From: JBBRYK01 sp038237665
GTDB lineage: Bacteria > Actinomycetota > Thermoleophilia > Gaiellales > Gaiellaceae
NCBI GenBank assembly: GCA_038237665.1
Contig: JBBRYK010000090.1
Location: 1 to 10,678, forward strand
Direction of reading: 5' to 3'
Length of the DNA stretch: 10,678 nucleotides
Shown here: piece by piece, positions 1 to 7,335 of the stretch
Position numbering within the stretch: position 1 is the first letter of the stretch
Layout: every line of letters begins with the position of its first letter
Program-made: the position numbers and the translations under genes
Notes under the pieces: model-generated
The model's database searches: none
What the model was told of the DNA's origin: nothing
Seen by the model: the letters and a program-made list of their open reading frames with translations, nothing else

Positions 1-974
1 ATCACCTGGCCGAGGTGGAAGTCGCCGTGGTGGCGGATGATCCGTCCGAACGGGCCGCCACTCGCGATCATGCGGAGCTGGTCACGGATCTCCTCGCCGC
101 GGCCGAGGATCGGCTCGAGCGCCTCGATCTGCGGGAGGTTGGCGAACATCCGCTCGATCTCCTCGTCGATCGACGCGACGAGCAGCGCGAGTGCCTCGGC
201 GCTCGGCTCCTCCGGGGCGAACGCGGGATCACTGTTCTCGGAGGCGAGGGTCGTGTGCATCGCGGCGGTCACCTCGCCGAGGCGCGGGACGTGCTCCACG
301 AACCGTTCCGGCTCGGAGCGAAGCGAATCGAGCGCGAAATCCCAGCCGTCGCTCTTGCCCTTGACGTAGTGCTGGAGGACACCGAGCGTCGCGTCCATCG
401 GCGTTCCGACGTACGCATACCAGCCGGCCAGGGCGGGCACGTTCGGGAAGCCGCGCTCGGTCAGGAAGCGGAGCAGCTCGAGCTCCGGGTTGATGCCGGG
501 CTCGAGGCGGCGGTACACCTTGAAGATGAGCCGCTCGTCGAACACCAGCGACGTGTTGGACTGCTCGGCGCCGACGGGACGCACCTCCCCGAGTGTGCCG
601 ACATCCTCGCCCTGGAACTCGACGATGCCATGCTCGGCTTTGACCGTCCGGTTCTCGTCGAGGAGGTCGGCGAGCGCCCGCGCGAGCTCGGGGTCCTCGA
701 GCGCGTCGTAGACGGCCCAGCCGTGGCGGCGGTCGATCACACCCTCGCGTCCCGTGTCCCGGCGGAAGCCGAGCGGAAGCTGGTAGAGCTCGTGCGTGCC
801 CGGATGGAAGCCGATCTCGACGAGCGCGAGGGCGAGGGTCGGGTCGCCCTCACGGAGCACCGGCGCCTCGATGATCCGCGCGTGCGCGACGTCCCGGGAC
901 TTGGCGCCGAACCAGCGCAGCCCGACCACGTACTCGAGCAGTCGCTGCTCGTCGGGGAGTGGAAGTTCCTTCAT
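1..974 (-). CDS. mak: Maltokinase (Mak/Pep2), 3' part cut off by window edge
   Basis: ATP-dependent maltokinase making maltose-1-phosphate, the GlgE substrate, in the cytoplasm. Only the first 324 codons are inside the window; the family is usually about 430-460 aa, so the C-terminal part of the kinase lobe lies beyond the left edge. Visible marks: the N-terminal cap signature RWFGAKSR (residues 20-27), a nucleotide-loop-like QSNTSLVF (138-145), a probable ATP-binding lysine in IFKVYRR (K152), and the catalytic loop HHGDFHLGQV (315-324), with D318 as the likely catalytic base. The ATG at 974-972 overlaps the treS stop as ATGA, and a GAGG ribosome-binding site lies 8 nt upstream at 983-986, inside the end of treS. 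Last visible gene of the glgE-treS-mak operon. The motifs are seen; the reaction follows from family and context. The alternative, a different aminoglycoside-phosphotransferase-like kinase, is unlikely next to treS. Confidence 0.93.
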   Translation of the reverse strand, partial: MKELPLPDEQRLLEYVVGLRWFGAKSRDVAHARIIEAPVLREGDPTLALALVEIGFHPGTHELYQLPLGFRRDTGREGVIDRRHGWAVYDALEDPELARALADLLDENRTVKAEHGIVEFQGEDVGTLGEVRPVGAEQSNTSLVFDERLIFKVYRRLEPGINPELELLRFLTERGFPNVPALAGWYAYVGTPMDATLGVLQHYVKGKSDGWDFALDSLRSEPERFVEHVPRLGEVTAAMHTTLASENSDPAFAPEEPSAEALALLVASIDEEIERMFANLPQIEALEPILGRGEEIRDQLRMIASGGPFGRIIRHHGDFHLGQV

Positions 975-2653
975 TCCGGCGTCCTCAGCTGGAACCAGAA
1001 GAACCCGCGGGGAGCGAGCGTCAAGAGGTAGGGCAGCTCGCCGATCGCCGGAAAGCGGGAGTACCCGAACATCTCTTCGGGCTCCCGGCCCGCGAAGCGC
1101 GAGAGGTCGAGCTCGACGGCCTGCGCCGAGCGGGCCAGGTTGTGCACGCAGAGGACGATATCGTCGGCGTACTGGCGCAGATGGGCGAAGATCCGGCGGT
1201 TCTCCGGTCGCAGGGCCTCGTAGGTGCCGAGGCCGAAGACCGGATGCTCCTTGCGGAGGGCGATAAACCGTCGCAGCCAGCGCAGCAGCGACGTGGGTGT
1301 CCGAAGCTGCGCCTCGACGTTGACCGCCTGGTAGCCGTAGACCGGATCCATCAGCGGCGGCAGGTACAGCTGCGCCCAGTCCGCCCGCGAGAAGCCGGCG
1401 TTACGGTCGCCCGTCCACTGCATCGGCGTGCGCACGCCGTCGCGGTCGCCCAGAAAGACGTTGTCGCCCATGGCGATCTCGTCCCCGTAGTAGAGGACGG
1501 GTGAACCCGGCAGCGAGAAGAGGATGGCCTTCATCAGCTCGATCTCGTCACGGCCGTTGTCGAGGAGAGGGGCGAGCCGGCGGCGGATGCCCAGGTTGAG
1601 CTTCATCCTCGGATCCTTCGCGTACTCGGCGTACATGTAGTCGCGCTCCTCGTCCGTGACCATCTCGAGCGTCAGCTCGTCGTGGTTTCGAAGGAACAGG
1701 CCCCACTGCGCGTTGTCGGGGATCGAGGGCGTGCGGTCGAGGATCTCGACGATCGGCGTGGCGTCCTCGCGCCGCAGCGCCATGAACATGCGCGGCATGA
1801 CCGGGAAGTGGAAGGCCATGTGGCACTCGTCGCCGTCGCCGAAGTACGCGACGACGTCCTCCGGCCACTGGTTCGCCTCGGCCAGCAGGACCCGATCCGG
1901 GTACTTCGCGTCCACCTCGGCCCGCACCCGTTTCAGGTACTCGTGCGTCTCGGGGAGGTTCTCGCCGTTCGTCCCGTCCCGCTCGTAGAGGTAGGGGACG
2001 GCGTCGAGCCGGAAGCCGTCGATGCCGAGGTCGAACCAGAAGCGCAGGACGTCGAGCATCGCCTCCTGCACTTCGGGGTTGTCGTAGTTCAGGTCGGGCT
2101 GGTGCGAGAAGAAGCGGTGCCAGTAGTACTGGTCGGCGATCGGATCCCAGGTCCAGTTCGAGGGCTCCGTGTCGACGAAGATGATCCGCGCCTCCGGCCA
2201 GCGGTCGTCGGTGTCCGACCAGACATACCAGTCCCGTTTCGGCGAGTCGCGGCTCGACCTGGCCTCCTGGAACCAGGGGTGGTCGGAGGAGGTGTGGTTC
2301 ATGACGAGATCGGCGATCACGCGCATCCCCCGCTGGTGGGCCTCGTCGACGAAGAGCCGGAAGTCCTCGACGGATCCGTAATCGGGGTGGATCTCGTTGA
2401 AGTTGGCGATGTCGTAGCCGCCGTCGCGAAGCGGCGAGCGGTACATCGGGAGGAGCCACAGACAGTCGACGCCGAGCCACTGGAGATAGTCGAGCTTCTC
2501 GATCAGCCCGCGGAAATCACCCGACCCGTCCCCGTTGCCGTCGAAGAAGCCACGAATGTGGATCTCATAGAAGACGGCCCGCTTGAACCACAGCGGCTCC
2601 GACTCGAACCAGTTGCCCGCGGCTGGCGGCTCGGCGGCCGGGCGAGTGCTCAT
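971..2653 (-). CDS. treS: Trehalose synthase (maltose alpha-D-glucosyltransferase), TreS
   Basis: GH13 isomerase that interconverts trehalose and maltose; here it probably feeds maltose to the adjacent maltokinase. The protein is 560 aa, normal for a TreS without a fused kinase. GH13 motifs in order: DLVMNH (115-120), GFRLDAV with nucleophile D217, LLAEANQ with acid/base E259, and RNHDEL with transition-state aspartate D325. EANQWPEDV just after E259 and DGVRTPMQW further on are typical of TreS rather than alpha-amylase or oligo-1,6-glucosidase. The open frame extends to 2791 inside glgE, but the ATG at 2653, which overlaps the glgE stop as ATGA, gives the expected N-terminus: a short variable leader, then WFKRAVFYEIHIRGF at 22-36. 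No convincing Shine-Dalgarno sequence precedes it, so translation is probably coupled to glgE. The downstream stop overlaps the mak start. No odd residues were noticed. Confidence 0.97.
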   Translation of the reverse strand: MSTRPAAEPPAAGNWFESEPLWFKRAVFYEIHIRGFFDGNGDGSGDFRGLIEKLDYLQWLGVDCLWLLPMYRSPLRDGGYDIANFNEIHPDYGSVEDFRLFVDEAHQRGMRVIADLVMNHTSSDHPWFQEARSSRDSPKRDWYVWSDTDDRWPEARIIFVDTEPSNWTWDPIADQYYWHRFFSHQPDLNYDNPEVQEAMLDVLRFWFDLGIDGFRLDAVPYLYERDGTNGENLPETHEYLKRVRAEVDAKYPDRVLLAEANQWPEDVVAYFGDGDECHMAFHFPVMPRMFMALRREDATPIVEILDRTPSIPDNAQWGLFLRNHDELTLEMVTDEERDYMYAEYAKDPRMKLNLGIRRRLAPLLDNGRDEIELMKAILFSLPGSPVLYYGDEIAMGDNVFLGDRDGVRTPMQWTGDRNAGFSRADWAQLYLPPLMDPVYGYQAVNVEAQLRTPTSLLRWLRRFIALRKEHPVFGLGTYEALRPENRRIFAHLRQYADDIVLCVHNLARSAQAVELDLSRFAGREPEEMFGYSRFPAIGELPYLLTLAPRGFFWFQLRTPE

Positions 2654-4458
2654 ACGGCGCGGAGGATGTGGCTCTGGCCGGGCCCCAGGCGCAGGAAGTT
2701 GCGGCCGATGCGCCAGGAGAAGACCTGCTCCGAGAGGAGCTCGGTGGGCTCGAACGCGGGCGGCAGGCCCAGTTCGACCGGGACGATGCACACGCCGTCC
2801 TGCGGGGCGAACGGATCGAGGTTCACACAGACGATCACCGTGTTTCCGGCCTCCTGCTTGGCGTACGCGATCAGCTGGTCGTTCTCGGTCTCGAGGAAGC
2901 GGATGTTGTCAATTCGCTGCAGCGCCGGGTTGGCGCGCCGCGCCTCGTTGACCCGCTTGACGAGTGGGAGTAGCGGCCCGTCGAGTGTCCGTTGCTTCGC
3001 CTCGTACTTCTCCGAGTCGAGATATTCCTCGCTGCCGGCGCGCAGAGGCACGTTCTCGCAGTGCTCGAACCCCGAGTAGATGCCGTAGGCGGGGGAGAGC
3101 GTGGCGGCGAGGACGAGCCTGGCCTCGAAGGCGGGGCGCCCGCCGAGCTGGAGGTACTCGTGGAGGATGTCCTGGGTGTTCGCGAAGAAGTTCGGGCGGA
3201 AGTACTGGGGCAGGTCGGAATGAATCAGCTCGGTCAGGTACTGCTGCAGCTCTGCTTTCGTGTTCTTCCAGGTGAAATACGTGTAGGACTGGTTGAACCC
3301 GGCCTTGGCCAGCGCGGCCATGACGACCGGCCGGGTGAAGGCCTCGGAGAGGAAGATCACGTCCGGGTGCGCCGCCCGGACCTCGCGGAGCAGCCAGGCC
3401 CAGAACGGGATCGGCTTCGTGTGCGGGTTGTCCACGCGGAAGACCTTCACGCCCTGGCCTACCCAGTGCAGGACGACATCGCGCAGCGCTTCCCAGAGGC
3501 CCTGCCAGTCCTCCGAGTCGAAGTTGACGTTGTAGATGTCCTGGTAGCGCTTGGGCGGGTTCTCGGCGTACTTCAGCGTGCCGTCGGGGCGCCGGTAGAA
3601 CCACTCCGGGTGCCGCTCGAGCCACGGGTGGTCGGGTGAGGTCTGGATCGCGAAGTCGAGGCAGATCTCGATCCCGAGAGCCTTTGCCTTCTTGACGAGC
3701 CGTCGGAAGTCGGCCGGGGTGCCGATCTCCGGTGCGATCGCGTCGTGGCCACCTTGCTCCGAGCCGATCGCCCAGGGGCTGCCGGGGTCCTCGGGCCCGG
3801 CTACGAGCGCGTTGTTCCGGCCCTTGCGGTTCGTGCGCCCGATCGGGTGGATCGGCGGCAGGTAGACGACGTCGAAGCCGAGCTCGCGGAGCTCGGGCAG
3901 CATCTTCTCGACGCCCTTGAACCCACCCCACGAACGTGGGAAGAGCTCGTACCAGGCGCTGAAGCGGGCGATCGTCGGGTCGACCTCGACGAGCAAGGTG
4001 GCTGCCGACACGAACTCCGAGCGGTCGGACTCCGTCGAGGCGAGGCCCTCCTCGACCGTCAGCCTTTCGACCTTGTACAGCTCTGCCCCCTCGGCGAGCT
4101 CGCTGGCCAGGTCCTTCTGGCCGGCGTCGACCTTGCGCTGGATCTCCCAGCGCCAGGAGGCGAAGCTGTCGACCCACGCTCCGACGGCGAACTCCCAGCG
4201 TCCGCAACTGTCGGGGACGAACGTCGCCGTCCAGCGGTCGGCCGCGTGCTGGTGCATCTCGACCTCGCGCCAGCGCTTCTCGCCCGTCTTCCGGTACCGC
4301 ACGGCTGCGCCCAGAGCTTCGTGGCCGTCGCGAAAGACGTCTGCCCAGACCTCGACGGCCTCGCTCACGGTTCGCTTGACCGCGTAGCGGCCGCAATCCA
4401 GCTGCGGCCAGACGTTCTCGATCTGAATGCGGGCGGGCTTCGTCCGGGGAGCAGGCAC
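2650..4458 (-). CDS. glgE: Alpha-1,4-glucan:maltose-1-phosphate maltosyltransferase, GlgE
   Basis: GH13_3 enzyme that extends alpha-1,4-glucan using maltose-1-phosphate, the last step of the trehalose-to-glucan route encoded here. From the GTG at 4458 it is 602 aa, somewhat shorter than the roughly 660-700 aa typical of streptomycete and mycobacterial GlgE. An N-terminal beta-rich domain (about 9-110, beginning RIQIENVWP) is followed by a helical segment and the catalytic barrel. Active-site motifs: VFRVDNPHTKP with nucleophile D343, FLSEAFTRP with acid/base E372, and the transition-state aspartate D430 in NTQDIL. From memory most actinobacterial homologues read NTPDIL, so Q429 is a small departure. 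GIYSGFEHCENVP (459-471) and YLDSEKYE (479-486) are also GlgE hallmarks. The start is uncertain: an in-frame TTG at 4494 would add 12 residues, and neither start has a strong Shine-Dalgarno. The frame remains open to 5439, but that part is antisense to malQ and unlike GlgE. First gene of the glgE-treS-mak operon. Confidence 0.96.
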   Translation of the reverse strand: MPAPRTKPARIQIENVWPQLDCGRYAVKRTVSEAVEVWADVFRDGHEALGAAVRYRKTGEKRWREVEMHQHAADRWTATFVPDSCGRWEFAVGAWVDSFASWRWEIQRKVDAGQKDLASELAEGAELYKVERLTVEEGLASTESDRSEFVSAATLLVEVDPTIARFSAWYELFPRSWGGFKGVEKMLPELRELGFDVVYLPPIHPIGRTNRKGRNNALVAGPEDPGSPWAIGSEQGGHDAIAPEIGTPADFRRLVKKAKALGIEICLDFAIQTSPDHPWLERHPEWFYRRPDGTLKYAENPPKRYQDIYNVNFDSEDWQGLWEALRDVVLHWVGQGVKVFRVDNPHTKPIPFWAWLLREVRAAHPDVIFLSEAFTRPVVMAALAKAGFNQSYTYFTWKNTKAELQQYLTELIHSDLPQYFRPNFFANTQDILHEYLQLGGRPAFEARLVLAATLSPAYGIYSGFEHCENVPLRAGSEEYLDSEKYEAKQRTLDGPLLPLVKRVNEARRANPALQRIDNIRFLETENDQLIAYAKQEAGNTVIVCVNLDPFAPQDGVCIVPVELGLPPAFEPTELLSEQVFSWRIGRNFLRLGPGQSHILRAV

Positions 4459-4500
4459 GTCGTTCGCTTTCAGGGGAGCCGAATCGGTAAACAACCCTAG
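4459..4500. promoter_or_regulatory. Divergent intergenic region between glgE and malQ
   Basis: This 42-bp, locally AT-richer gap separates the divergent starts of glgE (minus, GTG at 4458) and malQ (plus, GTG at 4501), so signals for both should lie in or near it. A weak -10-like TAAACA sits at 4488-4493 on plus, 7 nt before the malQ GTG, with no matching -35. I see no convincing minus-strand promoter; if glgE instead starts at the TTG at 4494, the gap shrinks to 6 bp and the glgE promoter must lie inside malQ. No clear operator dyad was found. Confidence 0.3.
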
Positions 4501-5709
4501 GTGAACCTGCCTCGTGCCAGCGGCGTGCTCCTCCATCCGACGTCGCTCCCGGGCGGGCGGATCGGGCCGGAGGCCCGCGCCTTCGTCGATTGGCTCGTTG
4601 CCGCCGGCCAGTCGTTGTGGCAGATCCTGCCGCTCGGCCCGCCGGACGAGCTCGGGTCGCCTTACCGGGCCGCATCGGCGTTTGCGGGCTGGCCGGGGCT
4701 CCTGGCAGAGCCGGAGGCGCCGGTCGGCGAGCACGAGGTCGAGGACTTCTTGGCGCGCCATCCCTACTGGAGCGCAGACTGGGCCGCGTTCGCCGGTGCG
4801 GGGGCGATCGCCGGTCAGGTGCGGTTCGAGCGGGAGTGGGGGGCGCTTCGCGCCTACGCGGCTGCGCGGGGCGTACGGCTGATCGGCGACCTTCCGATCT
4901 ACGTCGCGCCCGGGAGCGCGGATCACGTCTCGCATCCCGAGTTCTTCCAGAGTGGCGCGGTAGCCGGTGTGCCGCCCGACGCGTACACGCGGAACGGCCA
5001 GCTCTGGGGGAATCCGCTGTACGACTGGGGCGCGCTGCGGGCGACCGGGTACCACTGGTGGATCGAGCGCTTCCGGCGGACGTTCGAGCTCGTCGACCTG
5101 GCGCGGGTCGACCACTTCCGCGGCTTCGTCGCTTACTGGGCCGTCCCGGCACGGAACCGCACGGCCCGGCGCGGGGTCTGGCGGCGGGGGCCCGGGCGTG
5201 AGGTCTTCGCCGTCGCAGAGGCCGAGCTCGGTTCCCTCCCCCTGATCGCGGAAGACCTCGGCGTGATCACGCCGCCGGTCGTTCGGCTCCGGCGGGAGCT
5301 CGGCCTGCCCGGCATGGTCGTCCTCCACTGGGCGTTCACGGGTGGGCCGGCGAACCCGCACCGGCTCGAGAACCACGAGGAGAACTCGATCGCGTACACG
5401 GCGACGCACGACAACGACACAACCGTGGGCTGGTGGCAATCGCTGTCGCGCGCCGAGCGGCGCGCGACCGGGCTACCCGGGGTCGAGCCGAGCTGGGAGC
5501 TGCTCGACCTGGCTTTCTCGTCGCCCGCTCGACTGGCGATCGCGCCGCTTCAGGATGTGCTCGGCCTCGGGAGCGTTGCGCGGATGAACACCCCCGGCCG
5601 AGCGCACGGCAACTGGCGCTGGCGCCTCGACGAGGGCGCGCTCACGAGCGAGCTGGCGGCTCGGCTCCGCACGGCGACCGAAGAGCACCGGCGCCTGGCT
5701 CCGGTCTGA
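4501..5709 (+). CDS. malQ: Compact 4-alpha-glucanotransferase (amylomaltase, GH77), MalQ
   Basis: GH77 disproportionating enzyme that moves 4-alpha-glucanosyl units between maltodextrins and releases glucose in the cytoplasm. The N-terminus SGVLLHPTSLPG (7-18), the segment LPLGPPDELGSPYRAASAFAG (43-63) and NGQLWGNPLYDW (165-176) are typical. Catalytic residues are all present: D204 in ARVDHFRGF, E251 in LIAEDLGVIT and D304 in THDNDT. At 402 aa it is about 100 residues shorter than the usual 500-aa bacterial form. Most of the loss falls between SAFAG (59-63) and EWGALRAYA (112-120), where a long helical subdomain is reduced to about 50 residues. The GTG at 4501 is chosen because it gives the standard N-terminus; no strong ribosome-binding site is visible. 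It is divergent from glgE and converges on the MFS gene. It probably recycles maltodextrins drawn from the GlgE glucan, which is inference from context. Confidence 0.95.
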   Translation: MNLPRASGVLLHPTSLPGGRIGPEARAFVDWLVAAGQSLWQILPLGPPDELGSPYRAASAFAGWPGLLAEPEAPVGEHEVEDFLARHPYWSADWAAFAGAGAIAGQVRFEREWGALRAYAAARGVRLIGDLPIYVAPGSADHVSHPEFFQSGAVAGVPPDAYTRNGQLWGNPLYDWGALRATGYHWWIERFRRTFELVDLARVDHFRGFVAYWAVPARNRTARRGVWRRGPGREVFAVAEAELGSLPLIAEDLGVITPPVVRLRRELGLPGMVVLHWAFTGGPANPHRLENHEENSIAYTATHDNDTTVGWWQSLSRAERRATGLPGVEPSWELLDLAFSSPARLAIAPLQDVLGLGSVARMNTPGRAHGNWRWRLDEGALTSELAARLRTATEEHRRLAPV

Positions 5710-5713
5710 GCTT

Positions 5714-5728
5714 GTAACACAGTGTTAC
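5714..5728. repeat. 15-bp AT-rich dyad, copy 1, between convergent malQ and MFS genes
   Basis: GTAACAC-A-GTGTTAC is a perfect 7-bp inverted repeat around one central base, lying in the 19-bp gap between the malQ stop and the MFS stop (TAA at 5731-5729). Flanking GCT (5710-5712) and AGC (5731-5733) can extend the pairing imperfectly. The same motif recurs at 6010-6024 with one change. A one-base centre suits a dimeric regulator site better than a hairpin; as RNA it would form only a weak 5-bp stem with a 5-nt loop and no U-tract, so a terminator role is possible but poorly supported. Confidence 0.6.
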
Positions 5729-7327
5729 TTAGCCGAACACGCGGGTGACCCAGCGCTGCGCCTTGTCGCCCTTCTCCGCCAGATCGAGGACGAGCTGCTC
5801 GCGCGAGGTTCTCAGCTCGCAGGCTGCTTTGTCGACCCCCCGCAGAACGAGGCGCTGGGCGAACGGATCCCAGCCGTCGCCTGAAACTGTGGCCGGCGCG
5901 CGGCAGGGGTCACGCTTCGCGACGTGACCGTATGAAAGTCCCCCGGCGGCCAGCTCGAGCGCGAGAACCGCACAACCGAGCCCAAGCGCCAGCCGTAGCC
6001 CACGACCTAGTAACACAGTGTCACTTGCGCCTCTGCGGCGGAACCCGAGCGCGGCGACCGGGAGAGCGAGGAGTGCGCAGAGGAGGAACGCCCGGCGGAA
6101 GCTCGAGGTGGCGACGGCCCGGATCGTTCCCTCCAGGGAGCGCTCGAGTCCGCCGAGCGCCGGCGAGTCGCCGCGGCGGGCGAAATCCGGGCCGAAGTCG
6201 GGCAGCGAGCCTCTCGGGGTGTGCTTGATCCGCCGCACGAGGTCGCCGGCCAGCGGCGCCTTCGTTCCGAGGGGCAGCCCCGAGTCCAGGACGAGCGCGG
6301 TGCCTGCCTCCTCTGCGCGGGTCGTCCCGGTCGCAAGATCATGGGCCAGCAGGGGTGTCAGCAGCAGGAGCGCTGCGACGAGGCCGACGTGCCGCGAGGC
6401 AACCGACCAGTCCCCCGAGCTGTGCGTAAACGCCGGCACCGTGAGCCCGAGCCCGGCGCCGCAGAGGGCGAGCCCGGCGACCACCCAGACGACGCCGCTC
6501 GCCGGAACCAGGGCCACGGCCGCTAGCCCCGCAGCGACGAGCAGCGCGCCGGCCGTGGCCGACCCCGGCCGTCTTCCGAGCCAACGTGCGGCCAGGGTGC
6601 CCGCCGGGATTGCGCTGACGACCGCCGCGGCGCGGAGCGGCGAGTAGCCCCAGACCTCGATCAGCAGCACGACGACGAGGAAGAGCGCTCCGACGAGCGC
6701 GCCGGAGACGAGCGCGAGCGCGACGTTCGCACCGAGGCGCCGGAGCCGCCCGATGGCTTCCCCCCGAGCGAGGGCCGCCGCCGGTGCCGCGCCCACGGTG
6801 GCCAGCAGCGCGATCGCGGCGATCGGCGCCTGCGCGAGGAAGATCGCGCGCCAGTCGAACGCTTCCGTCAGCGCGCCGCCCGCGGCCGGGCCGAGCGCGG
6901 CGCCGAACGCCCCGGCCAGCGCCCACCGCGCCGTCCCGCGCGCGGGATCGCCCGACCAGGCGCGCGCCAGCGGCAGCGAGCCGGCCAGAAGGCAGGCCGC
7001 GCCGAGGCCCTGCGCGCTGCGGAAGGCGACCAGCGGCCAGAGCGACGGAGCGAACGCGCAGGCAAGCGAAGCGCCCAGGAAGACGATTAGCCCGCAGCGG
7101 GCGAGCCGCGCCGGATCGATGCGCCGCCCCACGCGCACCAGCACGAGTGCGACCGCCGCGACCACGAGGTTGTACGAGGTGATGACCCACGCGACCCCTT
7201 CGATCGAGGTGTCGAACCGCCGGAGCAGCTCCGGGAGGGCGAGGACGACAATCGAGGAGTCGGCGAAGGCAAGTGCGACCGCCGCACCGAGGAAAGTGAG
7301 GCGCGCACCACGCGCGAACGAGCTCAC
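5729..7327 (-). CDS. MFS transporter (DHA2/EmrB-like) with extracytoplasmic Cys tail
   Basis: A 532-aa membrane transporter of the major facilitator superfamily, closest in style to 14-TM drug:H+ antiporters. By eye there are about 13 hydrophobic segments: 9-30, 45-66, 76-97, 99-120, 133-154, 160-180, 200-224, 230-250, 257-275, 278-300, 313-329, 410-429 and 444-464. The antiporter motif C is clear (GAFGAALGPAAGG, 139-151), followed by DWRAIFLAQAP (158-168). Two oddities: a roughly 78-residue polar loop (331-408) predicted outside, and a C-terminal tail (465-532) after the last segment, also predicted outside from the Arg-rich loop at 430-445, with cysteines C475 and C503. The GTG at 7327 lies 8 bp after the stop of the flavoenzyme gene and begins MSSFARGARLTFLG; the longer frame to 7807 is antisense-like and unrelated to MFS. 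Last gene of the 8600-5729 operon. The substrate is unknown: drug efflux or export of a metabolite tied to the flavoenzyme. Confidence 0.85.
   Translation of the reverse strand: MSSFARGARLTFLGAAVALAFADSSIVVLALPELLRRFDTSIEGVAWVITSYNLVVAAVALVLVRVGRRIDPARLARCGLIVFLGASLACAFAPSLWPLVAFRSAQGLGAACLLAGSLPLARAWSGDPARGTARWALAGAFGAALGPAAGGALTEAFDWRAIFLAQAPIAAIALLATVGAAPAAALARGEAIGRLRRLGANVALALVSGALVGALFLVVVLLIEVWGYSPLRAAAVVSAIPAGTLAARWLGRRPGSATAGALLVAAGLAAVALVPASGVVWVVAGLALCGAGLGLTVPAFTHSSGDWSVASRHVGLVAALLLLTPLLAHDLATGTTRAEEAGTALVLDSGLPLGTKAPLAGDLVRRIKHTPRGSLPDFGPDFARRGDSPALGGLERSLEGTIRAVATSSFRRAFLLCALLALPVAALGFRRRGASDTVLLGRGLRLALGLGCAVLALELAAGGLSYGHVAKRDPCRAPATVSGDGWDPFAQRLVLRGVDKAACELRTSREQLVLDLAEKGDKAQRWVTRVFG
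6010..6024. repeat. 15-bp dyad, copy 2, inside the MFS gene
   Basis: GTAACACAGTGTCAC differs from the copy at 5714-5728 by one base (T to C in the right arm). Including the following CTT, 16 of 17 bases match, 296 bp apart and in the same orientation. It lies inside the MFS coding sequence over residues S435-L440, in the cytoplasmic loop between the last two membrane segments. There it imposes TTA and CTA, both rare leucine codons in such GC-rich DNA, which suggests the motif is kept or arrived for reasons other than the protein. Confidence 0.55.
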
Positions 7328-7335
7328 AGCACGGC

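Noticed and set aside
15..1031. 338-codon plus-strand open frame over the maltokinase region
   Set aside because: It is antisense to mak, which shows clear kinase motifs on the minus strand. The plus-strand translation has no recognisable domain and reflects GC-rich antisense openness.
1682..3079. 465-codon plus-strand open frame across treS and the end of glgE
   Set aside because: It spans two real minus-strand genes, is dominated by V/E/L/R from antisense codon bias, and has no domain signature.
2909..5152. 747-codon minus-strand frame, and the glgE frame extended to 5439
   Set aside because: The first is an Arg/Pro/Ala-rich shadow of glgE and malQ. The extended part of the glgE frame lies antisense to malQ and has no GlgE similarity beyond the natural N-terminus.
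5710..5733. Bidirectional terminator reading of the dyad between malQ and the MFS gene
   Set aside because: The one-base centre and AT-rich arms give a weak RNA hairpin without a U-tract, and a second copy inside a coding sequence does not fit termination. It was kept as a repeat instead.
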